Source: Nocardia amamiensis
Lineage (GTDB): Bacteria; Actinomycetota; Actinomycetes; Mycobacteriales; Mycobacteriaceae
Length of the DNA: 64,000 nucleotides
NCBI RefSeq assembly: GCF_015477605.1
Contig: NZ_JADLQX010000009.1
Span: forward strand, 62,001 to 126,000
Reading direction: 5' to 3'
Both the position numbers and the translations under genes were made by a program. Positions within the stretch are counted from its first letter, which is position 1; every line of letters starts with the position of its first letter. Below are positions 46,982 through 55,229 of this stretch, in pieces. Below the pieces are notes generated by a model, which saw nothing but the letters and a program-made list of their open reading frames with translations, ran no database searches and was not told where the DNA came from.

Positions 46982-48514
46982 ATGACTGAAGTACTCGGCG
47001 CCAAGACCACTACGCAGGAACTCGCCGATCGCGCGACCGCGGTGCTGCGCGGACTCGGGGCGCAGCTCCCGGAGCCCGGCGCGCTCCCCGCGCGCACTCC
47101 GATCACGGGAGGGCAGCTGCTGACCCTGCGGCCGAGCTCGCTCGACGATGTCGATGCCGCGATCGGCCGGGCAGCGACCGCCTTCCACGCGTGGCGGAGC
47201 GTTCCGGCCCCGGTCCGGGCCGCGGTCGTGCGCCGGCTGGCGCAACTGCTCACCGCGCACAAGAGCGACCTGGCCGAGCTGGTGACCCTGGAGGCGGGCA
47301 AGATCCCCGCCGAGGCCGCGGGCGAGGTGCAGGAGATGATCGATATCTGCGAGTTCGCCATCGGCCTCTCCCGGCAGCTGTACGGACAGACCATGCCCTC
47401 CGAACGACCGGGGCACCGCCTGATGGAGACCTGGCATCCGCTCGGCGTGGTCGGGGTGATCTCGGCGTTCAACTTCCCGGTCGCCGTGTGGGCATGGAAT
47501 ACGGCGATCGCGCTGATCTGTGGCGACACCGTGGTCTGGAAGCCCTCGGAGACGACGCCGCTGACCGCGGTGGCCTGCCACGCGTTGCTGCGGCGTGCGG
47601 CGAGCGAGGCCGGCGCGGATCCCGAAGTACATCAATTGATCCAGGGCGGCAGCGACGTCGGGTCGCGTCTCGTCGAGGACGAACGGGTGGCGCTGGTGAG
47701 CGCGACCGGCTCGGTACGGATGGGGCGACTCGTCGCGCCGCGGGTCGCCGAGCGGCTCGGGCGGTGTCTGCTGGAGCTGGGCGGCAACAACGGTGCGATC
47801 GTCACCCCGTCCGCCGATCTCGAGCTCGCGGCGCGCGCCATCGTGTTCGCGGCGGCGGGCACGGCCGGGCAGCGCTGCACCACGCTGCGGCGGCTGATCG
47901 CGCACCGCGATGTGGTCGACCCGCTGGTGGACCGGCTCGAGCGGGCGTATCGGCAGCTGCGCGTCGGCAATCCGCTCGATGACGGGGTGCTGGTCGGTCC
48001 GCTGATCGACGGAAAGGCCTATACCGGCATGCGCGCCGCGCTGGCGAAGGCGGTCACCGACGGCGGCGAATTGGTCTGCGGCGGTGAGCGAGTCGAGGGG
48101 TTCGGCGACGACGCCTACTACGTGCGGCCCGCCATCGTCCGCATGCCGGCCCAGACCGCGGTGGTTCGCGAGGAGACCTTCGCGCCGATCCTGTACGTGC
48201 TCGCCTACGACGACTTCGACCGCGCGATCACGCTGCACAACGATGTGCCGCAGGGTCTTTCGTCCGCGGTCTTCACCACCGACCAGCGCGAGGCGGAACG
48301 CTTCCTCGCCGCCGACGGATCCGACTGCGGGATCGCCAACGTCAACATCGGCACCTCCGGCGCCGAGATCGGCGGCGCCTTCGGCGGTGAGAAGCAGACC
48401 GGCGGCGGACGCGAATCCGGCTCGGACTCCTGGAAGGCCTACATGCGCCGGGCCACCAACACGATCAACTACTCCACCGAACTCCCCCTCGCCCAGGGCA
48501 TCAAGTTCGGCTGA
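46982..48514 (+). CDS. pcd: Piperideine-6-carboxylate (aminoadipate semialdehyde) dehydrogenase
   Basis: This 510-residue aldehyde dehydrogenase oxidises the Lat product to 2-aminoadipate with NAD+. The nucleophile is C299 in AGQRCTTLR, and the general-base segment is LELGGNNGAIV. SAFNFPVAVWAWNTAIAL and GEKQTGGGRESGSDSWKAY are typical of the ALDH7-like branch that includes Pcd. ATG 46982 is used, because codons upstream in frame overlap the promoter region. It is divergent from lrpA with a 132-bp gap. Confidence 0.92.
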   Translation: MTEVLGAKTTTQELADRATAVLRGLGAQLPEPGALPARTPITGGQLLTLRPSSLDDVDAAIGRAATAFHAWRSVPAPVRAAVVRRLAQLLTAHKSDLAELVTLEAGKIPAEAAGEVQEMIDICEFAIGLSRQLYGQTMPSERPGHRLMETWHPLGVVGVISAFNFPVAVWAWNTAIALICGDTVVWKPSETTPLTAVACHALLRRAASEAGADPEVHQLIQGGSDVGSRLVEDERVALVSATGSVRMGRLVAPRVAERLGRCLLELGGNNGAIVTPSADLELAARAIVFAAAGTAGQRCTTLRRLIAHRDVVDPLVDRLERAYRQLRVGNPLDDGVLVGPLIDGKAYTGMRAALAKAVTDGGELVCGGERVEGFGDDAYYVRPAIVRMPAQTAVVREETFAPILYVLAYDDFDRAITLHNDVPQGLSSAVFTTDQREAERFLAADGSDCGIANVNIGTSGAEIGGAFGGEKQTGGGRESGSDSWKAYMRRATNTINYSTELPLAQGIKFG

Positions 48515-48578
48515 ACACCCCCTTCTACCAGCGGATTCGGTAGTACGCACACACGTTGTGTAAGGTTGTACGTACCGA

Positions 48579-48652
48579 CGCGGGGTGGAGCAGCTCGGTA
48601 GCTCGCTGGGCTCATAACCCAGAGGCCGCAGGTTCAAATCCTGTCCCCGCTA
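48579..48652 (+). tRNA. Initiator tRNA-Met (CAT)
   Basis: The 74-base sequence folds as a cloverleaf with a 7-bp acceptor helix in which position 1 (C) faces T, a mismatch expected of an initiator. The anticodon is CAT in loop CTCATAA, and the anticodon stem has three consecutive G-C pairs (GGG/CCC), the hallmark of formylmethionyl initiator tRNA. The T-loop is TTCAAAT. The 3' CCA is not encoded; CTA follows the discriminator A. Confidence 0.93.
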
Positions 48653-48658
48653 CTAGGA

Positions 48659-48694
48659 AACGGTCCGGAACACGCAGTTCCGGACCGTTTTTCT
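48659..48694 (+). terminator. Strong intrinsic terminator after the tRNA
   Basis: AACGGTCCGGAAC (48659-48671) and GTTCCGGACCGTT (48677-48689) form a perfect 13-bp stem with a 5-base loop followed by a T run. It lies 6 bp after the tRNA. Confidence 0.92.
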
Positions 48695-49108
48695 GTGCCG
48701 GAGCCCGGACGGCTACGGACTCCGCACGGCCGGAGCCGGTACAGCGTGTCATGTTTATGACTGTCGCTTCCTGCGACGCAGACACTTCCGCGCGGAACCT
48801 CTGTCACCTGGCTCACATCCGGACCTTCGCAGGAATAGTCCATTGCCGGTCCATCGCTGGGCCATTCCGCAAATGGAGCGTTAATAAATCGTTACAGCGC
48901 GGCCCTCGGTTGGCGGCGCCCAGGCCACCGTGTCACGATACTTCGAGTCACACCCGGACAATTCATCCCGAAGCGTTTACCCAAAGGCAACGCCAGGTTC
49001 CCATCGCCGCACCGGCTTGTCTCCTTCGGCGTGTTCGTATGACGATTCGATCGCCAATGTCGGCCATCTCCGCACACCAGGGCAAAGAATCTGTGAGGAA
49101 TTTTTCGC
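48695..49108. other. Intergenic region after the tRNA
   Basis: There is no supported gene in these 414 bp. A frame on the plus strand crosses the tRNA and is an artefact. A small inverted repeat GTCAT/ATGAC lies at 48748-48761. AT-richer sequence at about 48870-48895 and the last 40 bp probably contain the promoter of the membrane-protein gene. Confidence 0.4.
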
Positions 49109-49738
49109 GTGAGTGATTTCTGGAGTGTCAGCACGTCTTTGGCGTGTCTCAGCATCGGCATTTCCTTGTACGGTGTCATCGCCTACCTGGGCGGAATACT
49201 GGATGGTGACACGCGGCCGCGCATCGCGTCATGGGCGGCGTGGTGCACGGCCAATACCGTATTCGCGGTCGTGGCCTATCTCGAGGGAGCGCATCTCGCC
49301 GCGGGCATCAACGCCGCGGCGGCCGCCATGAACGCCGCGGTCATTGCCGCCGGCATTACACGTGGGTCCGGTCTGCGACCGGAAGACAATATCGACTGGG
49401 CTTGCCTGGTTTCATCGATCGTGTGTGTCATGGTGACCGTCGGCGTGTCCGAGAAGGCTTTCGGCGCATTATTCGCCGTTTGCGCAAATCTCATCGCCAC
49501 CGTGCCGACGATCCGGCACGCATGGTCCAAACCCCATGAAGAAACCTGGCAAACGTTCGCCGCGAATGCCTTCGCCAACAGCCTCGGTTTCGTCGGCGTG
49601 CTCATGGTGAGCGGTTTCGAATTCGCCTCGGTCGCCGGTCCGCTGATTTCCACGGCGGGCAATGTCGGCTTGGTCACCCTTACCATCGGCCGTGGTCGAT
49701 TCGCCGATGACGCTGTCGAACCGGTGCGAGTCGGTTGA
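49109..49738 (+). CDS. Hypothetical polytopic membrane protein
   Basis: This 209-residue protein is almost wholly hydrophobic with about seven predicted helices (roughly 10-30, 40-58, 64-84, 97-113, 117-133, 150-170, 175-195). RIASWAAWCTANTVFAVVAY is weakly reminiscent of PQ-loop/SWEET-like repeats, but I cannot assign a family. GAGGA lies upstream of the GTG start. Base composition is slightly less GC-rich than the housekeeping genes, consistent with an accessory gene. Confidence 0.7.
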   Translation: MSDFWSVSTSLACLSIGISLYGVIAYLGGILDGDTRPRIASWAAWCTANTVFAVVAYLEGAHLAAGINAAAAAMNAAVIAAGITRGSGLRPEDNIDWACLVSSIVCVMVTVGVSEKAFGALFAVCANLIATVPTIRHAWSKPHEETWQTFAANAFANSLGFVGVLMVSGFEFASVAGPLISTAGNVGLVTLTIGRGRFADDAVEPVRVG

Positions 49739-49745
49739 CCCACAA

Positions 49746-49913
49746 ATGCGATCGATCATCTCCAATATCGGCGACTGCTTCGCCGATCCCGGCGGACTCA
49801 CGCCGGGGCAAGCCGAGCGCGCCCTCGAAATCCACCTCATCTGCTCCCCGCGCTGCCTCGTCTTGCGGCGGGCCAAGCGTGTGCTCGGTATAGCCGACCG
49901 AGACGGGCCGTAG
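49746..49913 (+). CDS. Small hypothetical protein
   Basis: The 55-residue frame starts 7 bp after the membrane-protein stop (MRSIISNIGDCFADPGGLT) and ends with a basic CSPRCLVLRRAKRVLG segment containing two cysteines. Third codon positions look coding and the spacing suggests an operon. No family is recognised, and the ribosome site is weak. Confidence 0.45.
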   Translation: MRSIISNIGDCFADPGGLTPGQAERALEIHLICSPRCLVLRRAKRVLGIADRDGP

Positions 49914-50370
49914 ACTCGGGCGCCGCAAGGCGCTCGGTGACCGCCGCGCGAACCTCACCACATCTCCCGCAGGACGTCCGGACTATGCGACCGGGATCGA
50001 CGAGCATTTGCCGGGACACCGCTTTACGTGGTCACTGACCAGCGCAAGATCCCTTGTGCACTTGCTGTTGGGAGCGCCCTCCGCCGGGGTCGCCGATGAG
50101 AGGCACGGCATCATCCCCGGCGGCGGGAACCGGACCAGCTTCGAGATGTGGCTCGGTGGGCGCGGTTTCCGATTGCCTGCTGAACGCGGCGCCGAGGTGT
50201 ACCCTGACCGCGAAGACTGGTGGATGCAAGTACATATGCAAGGACTTTTGCAATTGCATTTGCCTGGATCTTACCCATTTCTACAGCAGCGGAACGGCAT
50301 CCGCGGCGACCGGGAAGTGGGTAACTTGTCGCCGAACGCGGCGAGGTAGTACTGAGCGGGAGGTTCAGGG
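49914..50370. other. Intergenic region before the helical/repeat cassette
   Basis: There is no convincing gene in these 457 bp. The last part (50222-50285) is distinctly AT-rich and carries the 12-bp iteron-like repeats listed separately. The cassette's promoter should lie between these and 50371. Confidence 0.45.
50225..50266. promoter_or_regulatory. 12-bp-spaced TGCAA iterons upstream of the cassette
   Basis: TGCAAG at 50225, TGCAAG at 50237, TGCAAT at 50249 and a degenerate TGCCTG at 50261 are spaced exactly 12 bp apart. The third overlaps a perfect palindrome TGCAATTGCA (50249-50258). Regular spacing on roughly one helical turn suggests a protein-binding array controlling the gene at 50371. 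Confidence 0.5.
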
Positions 50371-50838
50371 GTGGATCCGGCAACAGTGGTGGCGGTCGCG
50401 GTGGCGGCCGGTGCGACGGCAGGCGTGACCGACGCCGCCAAGCAGGCGGTGGTCGACGCATATCAATCGTTGCGGCGGTTGATCGCGCACCGGTATCGGT
50501 CGGTGGATGTCGCAGTAGTGGAATCACGACCGGATGTTCCGTCGCGGCGCCTGGTCCTCGCCGAAGAGCTGGCACAGGCCGGAGCGGAAGATGATCAGGA
50601 GCTTCTCGCGGCGGCGCGCTACCTGTTGCAGGTGGTCCAGGAGCAGGCGCCGCGAACCGCTGAGACGGTGGGGGTGCGACTGACTCGGGTTCACGCCGGT
50701 GACATCGAGATCACCGACGTCACCTCCAGCGGTTCAGCTTTCGTGGCCGAAGACACCTCTGTCGTCGGCACGCTGCGTGTCGACGCCATACACGCTGGGG
50801 CGCCGGAGCCGCCCCACCCTCCGAACGCGCGGCGGTAG
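50371..50838 (+). CDS. Helical protein with beta-strand-rich C-terminus, possible signalling effector
   Basis: I do not recognise a named family in this 155-residue protein. Residues 1-40 (MDPATVVAVAVAAGATAGVT, then DAAKQAVVDAYQSLRRLIAHR) form an Ala-rich, possibly membrane-active helix plus an amphipathic helix. A helical middle follows (60-100). The C-terminal 45 residues alternate short strands with glycine turns (GDIEITDV, GTLRVDAIHAG). This layout recalls small actinobacterial proteins encoded beside TPR or NLR-like genes, including Bell-domain proteins with amyloid-like tails, but that is inference. GTG start, 54 bp before the repeat gene. Confidence 0.6.
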   Translation: MDPATVVAVAVAAGATAGVTDAAKQAVVDAYQSLRRLIAHRYRSVDVAVVESRPDVPSRRLVLAEELAQAGAEDDQELLAAARYLLQVVQEQAPRTAETVGVRLTRVHAGDIEITDVTSSGSAFVAEDTSVVGTLRVDAIHAGAPEPPHPPNARR

Positions 50839-50892
50839 CCCGGCCCGCCGCGCACGCGATCGTCGCGCCTGCTTCGGTCAATACGGGGGTGA

Positions 50893-52032
50893 ATGTCGGT
50901 CGAGACTTCCACACCGCCGGAGGGCATCGGACGTGTCGCCGCATTGCTCACCGACCGGCTGCCCGACCGATCCCGCGGATACCGCCCATTCGACTACCTC
51001 GTCGCCGCCGACGACGGACAGCACCACTCCCCCCGCCCCATCCCCGACGACTTCTGGCACCTGGCCACCGTCGACGCCGATGTCGATGTCCTGGTTTCCA
51101 CCGCACTGACCGCGTACTTCCGCGGGCATCTCACCGAGACAGAGGCCTTGTGCCATCGGGCCGCCCACGCCGGCGACCGGAACGCCATGTTCAATCTCGG
51201 AATCGTGCTGTACGAACGCGGCCAAGCCGGGGACGCGGAGACCTGGTGGCGCCGCGCCGCCGACGCCGGCGACCAGTCCGCCATGTTCAACCTCGGGGTC
51301 CTGCTGTACGAACGCGGCCAAGTCGACAACGCGCAGACCTGGTGGTGGCGTGCCGCCCGCGGCGGCGACCTCAACGCCATGTCCAATCTCGGGGTCCTGC
51401 TGCGGAAACAAGGAAAAATCGACGACGCGCAGACCTGGTACCGGCGGGCCGCCGACGCCGGCGATCATTCCGCCATGTTCAACCTCGGGGTCCTGCTGTA
51501 CGAACGCGGACGAACCGACGAGGCGCAGAGCTGGTGGCGCCGCGCCGCCGATACCGGCGACCCCAACGCGGTCTTCAATCTCGGTGTGCTGCTGCGGAAA
51601 CGAGGGAGAATCGATGACGCGGAAACCGCGTACCGCCGCGCCGCCGACACCGGCCACATACCCGCCATGTTCAACCTCGGGGCCCTGCTGCACGAGCGAG
51701 GCGAAATGGATGAGGCAGCGGCTTGGTACCGCTGCGCCGCCGACGCCGGCGACCAGTCCGCCATGTTCAACCTCGGGGTTCTGCTGCGGCAGCAAGGCGA
51801 GACGGCGGAAGCAGCCGGATACCCGCGCACCGGCGTCGTCCCACGCCGACCAGCGAGCCATTTGACGGGAGCTATGGCCACACCGGCATCCTGGGCCTGG
51901 CAGGCGCACAAACGCGCCCAGCGCTCGAAGGACCTCGCCAAAACGTCATCGAACGCGACATCAGACGACAATGCGTCGACAACGCCGGCTACACGGCCCG
52001 GTGAGAAGGCCCCGGAAACGCCGGAGCACTGA
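50893..52032 (+). CDS. Protein with seven 32-residue TPR/Sel1-like repeats
   Basis: The 379-residue protein has a 92-residue N-terminal region (RPFDYLVAADDGQHH and PIPDDFWHLATVDADVDVLV), then seven repeats of 32 residues (93-316). The consensus starts AGDxxAMFNLGVLLYERG and ends with a WWRRAAD-type helix; this is a helix-turn-helix solenoid of TPR/Sel1 kind for protein contacts. The last repeat decays at about residue 308 and a Ser/Thr-rich tail follows. GGGGGTGA directly precedes the ATG. It is probably cotranscribed with the upstream helical protein, its likely partner. Confidence 0.75.
   Translation: MSVETSTPPEGIGRVAALLTDRLPDRSRGYRPFDYLVAADDGQHHSPRPIPDDFWHLATVDADVDVLVSTALTAYFRGHLTETEALCHRAAHAGDRNAMFNLGIVLYERGQAGDAETWWRRAADAGDQSAMFNLGVLLYERGQVDNAQTWWWRAARGGDLNAMSNLGVLLRKQGKIDDAQTWYRRAADAGDHSAMFNLGVLLYERGRTDEAQSWWRRAADTGDPNAVFNLGVLLRKRGRIDDAETAYRRAADTGHIPAMFNLGALLHERGEMDEAAAWYRCAADAGDQSAMFNLGVLLRQQGETAEAAGYPRTGVVPRRPASHLTGAMATPASWAWQAHKRAQRSKDLAKTSSNATSDDNASTTPATRPGEKAPETPEH
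51169..51840 (+). repeat. Seven tandem 96-bp coding repeats
   Basis: Units of 96 bp are in exact register: the AMF/AMS codons recur at 51187, 51283, 51379, 51475, 51571, 51667 and 51763. Several units are nearly identical at DNA level (for example CCGCCATGTTCAACCTCGG recurs), indicating recent duplication or gene conversion. Confidence 0.85.
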
Positions 52033-52075
52033 CGGCCGAGTGAGGTCCTCGCAGCTCGCTGGTTTCGTTCTGGCG

Positions 52076-52105
52076 AGCGAGCAAACTGGTAGCCAGTAGC
52101 TCGCT
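52076..52105 (+). terminator. Hairpin after the repeat-protein gene
   Basis: AGCGAGC and ACTGG pair with CCAGT and GCTCGCT around a 3-base loop, with small internal bulges. It starts 44 bp after the stop codon and closes the two-gene cassette. It has no T run. Confidence 0.5.
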
Positions 52106-52272
52106 GAGCTGGTTGACGCAGCCGCGCCCAGCGGCCCACATTTGCGGACGGTAGGTCTGGCACCGATATCCTTCCCTCTCAGTTCTCCCCGAATACCAGC
52201 AGATTCATTCCAGCGACAGTTCCACCGACGCCCGTCGCGCCATGAGTTGCCACGTACGCGAAGGAGATAGCT

Positions 52273-53736
52273 GTGCAGCGCAGAGCAATGCTCAAGGGAT
52301 GTGTCGCGGCGGCCGCCGTGCCGATTGCCGGCGCCGCTTGTTCACGACCGGCCGACGGGAACACGGTGGACGCCTTGGTCTTCGATCCGGACGGGTTCAC
52401 GGTGGAGACGAAGACCGTGGCCACCTTCGAACGCGACAAGAAGGTGACCTATCGCTTCTACCGGGGCATCGTCTACGTCGCGGAACCGGTGGACGAGGCG
52501 TATCAGAGCCTGAACATCAGCGTTCCCGTCGAAGTCGACGGAACGCCGGTCGACGCGAGCAAGGCGCCCATTCTCTTCAGCAATTCGGTCGGGGGATACC
52601 TGTCGTCGTCGGTGACGAGCGGCGATGGCATCGACGACGGCGGCGATCGGTCCAGGAACCCGGACCTCGCCTTGGTCGCGGGTTATGTCGTGGTGGAGTC
52701 CGGCGCTCGCGGGCGTGAGCTGGTCGCCGAGGACGGCACGTACTACGGCGTCGCGCCTGCCGCCATCGTCGACCTGAAGGCCGCCGTCCGGTATCTGCGG
52801 CACAACTCCGGTCGCGTACCGGGAAACACCGACCGGATCGTCACCACCGGGGTCAGTGCGGGCGGCGCGCTGTCCGCACTGCTGGGCGCGTCGGGCGACA
52901 GCCGGATGTACGACCGGTACCTCGATGAGCTGGGGGCGGCGGACGCCAGTGACGCCGTCTTCGCGAGCGCCTGCTACTGCCCCATCGCCGATCTCGAACA
53001 CGCGGATATGGCCTACGAATGGAATTGGGGCGCGAACCCGCTGGGCTCCGGGGAACTCGACCCGACCGTCTCACGGGAATTGAGCAGGGCGTTCGTCGAT
53101 TACCAGGCGTCACTCGGCCTTCAGGGGAAGGACGGATTCGGGCCGATCACGGCCGACAACTACGGCCGGTATCTCGTGCGTACCTACCTCGAACCGGCCG
53201 CCACCGCATATCTCACGGATTTGAACGGCGCCGAACGATCCGGCTACCTGGCCGACAACACGTGGATCACGTGGGCGGGCGATCGAGCGGAGTTCCCATG
53301 GCAGGACTTTCTCGTTCACGTGGGACAGCGAAAGAAGAACGCCCCGGCGTTCGATGCGTTCGACCTGTCGTCGGGAGAGAACAACCTGTTCGGTGCGGGA
53401 ACCACCAGGGCCAGGCACTTCACCCCGTACAGCCTGCGGCGCGCGACCGGCGACCCAGGCGCCCGACTCGACCGCGACCTGCCCGAGAAGATCACCATGA
53501 TGAATCCGATGCACTTCCTGGAGCAGCCGAATCCCGCACGGGCCGAGCATTGGTGGATTCGCGTCGGCACCAATGACACCGACACCTCGCTGACCATCGT
53601 GGGCAATCTCGCCGCCGGACTCGAGAACCTGGGCGACGACGTCGACGCCGCCATGTATTGGGACGCGGGGCACGGCAGCAATGAAGACCCGGAGGACTTC
53701 ATCGAGTGGATCGGCAAGGTGACCGGCTACGCCTAG
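52273..53736 (+). CDS. Tannase-like (subtype B) secreted serine hydrolase lipoprotein
   Basis: This 487-residue exported esterase begins with twin arginines (MQRRAMLKG) and a lipobox ending at C23 (AGAAC), so it is probably a Tat-exported lipoprotein. The nucleophile is S195 in TTGVSAGGALSALLGASG, and the C-terminal histidine is in DAGHGSNEDPEDFIEW. FASACYCPIADLEHADMAYE is a signature I associate with subtype B tannases, which cleave galloyl esters. AAGGAG lies 7 bp before the GTG start. It has its own promoter region (52106-52272) and stands alone. Confidence 0.85.
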   Translation: MQRRAMLKGCVAAAAVPIAGAACSRPADGNTVDALVFDPDGFTVETKTVATFERDKKVTYRFYRGIVYVAEPVDEAYQSLNISVPVEVDGTPVDASKAPILFSNSVGGYLSSSVTSGDGIDDGGDRSRNPDLALVAGYVVVESGARGRELVAEDGTYYGVAPAAIVDLKAAVRYLRHNSGRVPGNTDRIVTTGVSAGGALSALLGASGDSRMYDRYLDELGAADASDAVFASACYCPIADLEHADMAYEWNWGANPLGSGELDPTVSRELSRAFVDYQASLGLQGKDGFGPITADNYGRYLVRTYLEPAATAYLTDLNGAERSGYLADNTWITWAGDRAEFPWQDFLVHVGQRKKNAPAFDAFDLSSGENNLFGAGTTRARHFTPYSLRRATGDPGARLDRDLPEKITMMNPMHFLEQPNPARAEHWWIRVGTNDTDTSLTIVGNLAAGLENLGDDVDAAMYWDAGHGSNEDPEDFIEWIGKVTGYA

Positions 53737-53928
53737 GACGAGGACCGCGGTTGCCCGCGATTTCCGCGGCGCATCAACCGGTGAGAGACGCGGAGAGCAG
53801 TGCCGCGGTGCCGGCGAGGAGTTCGTCGGCCTGGCGTGACGCTCCGGTCGCCAGACCCGACTGTGTGCCGGGAAATCCGGTGTACAACTTCGTCCACGGT
53901 GACAGCTGCTGACAACCGTGTAGGTGTC

Positions 53929-53967
53929 GCGGCCGGGGCGAGGCATCGTCCGCCTCGTCCCGGCCGC
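53929..53967. terminator. Bidirectional terminator hairpin
   Basis: GCGGCCGGGGCGAGGC (53929-53944) pairs with GCCTCGTCCCGGCCGC (53952-53967), leaving one G-T wobble, around a 7-base loop. It lies between the convergent tannase and P450 genes and can serve both. Confidence 0.8.
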
Positions 53968-53997
53968 GTCATCGGGGTCGTCCGGCCCCGGACGGTA

Positions 53998-55218
53998 TCA
54001 GCGCAAGCGCAGGGGCAGAGTTTCGAGGCCGCGGAAGATGTCGGCGGGGCCGCCGTATTTCCACTGCAAGTCTTCCAGCGGCCGGGCCAGCGCCAGGTCC
54101 GGAAACCGATGCAGCAGTGTGCCTATGGCGATCTGCCCCTCGATTCGTGCGAGCGGGGCACCCAGGCAGTAGTGGATGCCGTGGCCGAACGCCACGTTGC
54201 CGTGACCGGTGCGCGTGATGTCGAGTTCGTTCGCCGCCGGCGTGTGATCGGGATCCCGGTCGGCCGAGGCCAGGGCTATGGAGACCACGCTGCCCGCCGG
54301 TATGGTCGTCTCGCCCACGTCGATGTTCTCCGTCGCGTATCGCGGCGTTGCTCGTTCAACCGGGCCGTCATAACGCAGCAACTCGTCGACAGCTCCGGGT
54401 AGCAGTTCGGGTTGCGCGCGCAGCAGCGCCAGCTGGTCGGGGTGGCGCAGCAAGGCGAGCATTCCGTTGCCGATCAGGTTCACGGTTGTCTCGTGTCCGG
54501 CGACGAGGAGCAATTGCAGCGTGCCGAGCAATTCCTGCTCGGAGAGCCGGTCGTGCTCATCGGCGGCGACAAGGGCGCTCACCAGGTCGGGCTGGTCATC
54601 GATGCCGAGGGTCGATTCGGTCTGTGACCGCCTACGCGCGATCAGATCGGTCAGGTAGCCGCCGATGTCCTGCCTGGCCTGCCGCATGGCTTGCAGACCG
54701 TCGGGTGTGAGCGGCGGCGCGGTGAGCGCTTGGCTCCAGACGCGGAACGAGTCCCGGTCCTGCGCAGACACACCGAGGAGCTCGCAGATCACGATGATCG
54801 GCAGTGGGAAGGCCAGGGCGGCGATGAGGTCGACCTCCGCCACCGGCATGGCGTCGATCAGCGTGTCGGTGATCTCCTGGACCCGGGGTCGCAGATCGTC
54901 GATGCGGCGGCGGGTGAACGCTTTGGAGACGAGTTTACGCAGGCGGGTGTGCGTGGGCGGGTCGGCGGCAAGCATGTTGAGGCCGACTCGCCCACCGTCG
55001 TCGGTGACGAGACCGAGGTCGCGCATCCACACCGGGGCATTGCGGGGATCCTTGGACAGTCGTGGGTCGTTGAGCGCGGCTCTCGCTTCCTCGTAGCGGG
55101 TGATCAACCACACCTCGACGCCCATGGGACCGTGCGCTTTGTGCACTGGTGACTGCTCGCGCAGTCACGCGTACCCGGGGTACGGGTTGTCGCGGAATTC
55201 TTCGCTGAACAGATCCAT
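53998..55218 (-). pseudogene. Cytochrome P450 interrupted by a nonsense codon near its N-terminus
   Basis: From ATG 55218 the frame reads MDLFSEEFRDNPYPGYA, then TGA at 55165-55167 (codon 18), then LREQSPVHKAHGPMG and a complete P450. AGHETT (I-helix), the ExxR region and the heme loop FGHGIHYCLGAPLAR are intact. Relatives have arginine at that codon (CGA to TGA is one change). GTG 55146 could restart translation, giving a 382-residue protein lacking the first 24 residues, which normally pack by the substrate channel. It starts 11 bp after the EstB-like gene, so the two form an operon. Confidence 0.75.
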
Positions 55219-55229
55219 CTGCTGCCTTG

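Noticed and set aside
48556..49116. 186-residue plus-strand frame across the tRNA
   Set aside because: It overlaps the initiator tRNA and its terminator and has no coding character.
51169..51840. CRISPR array
   Set aside because: The 96-bp units are contiguous coding repeats without unique spacers, and no cas genes are present.
50878..51909. 343-residue repeat-containing frame on the minus strand over the repeat gene
   Set aside because: The repeats are 96 bp, a multiple of three, so a stop-free phase in one unit is stop-free in all. The plus strand has the ribosome site and solenoid consensus.
48579..53997. Integrated element at the tRNA
   Set aside because: No integrase, transposase or repeated tRNA 3' end was seen downstream, so the accessory stretch cannot be called a prophage or integrative element.
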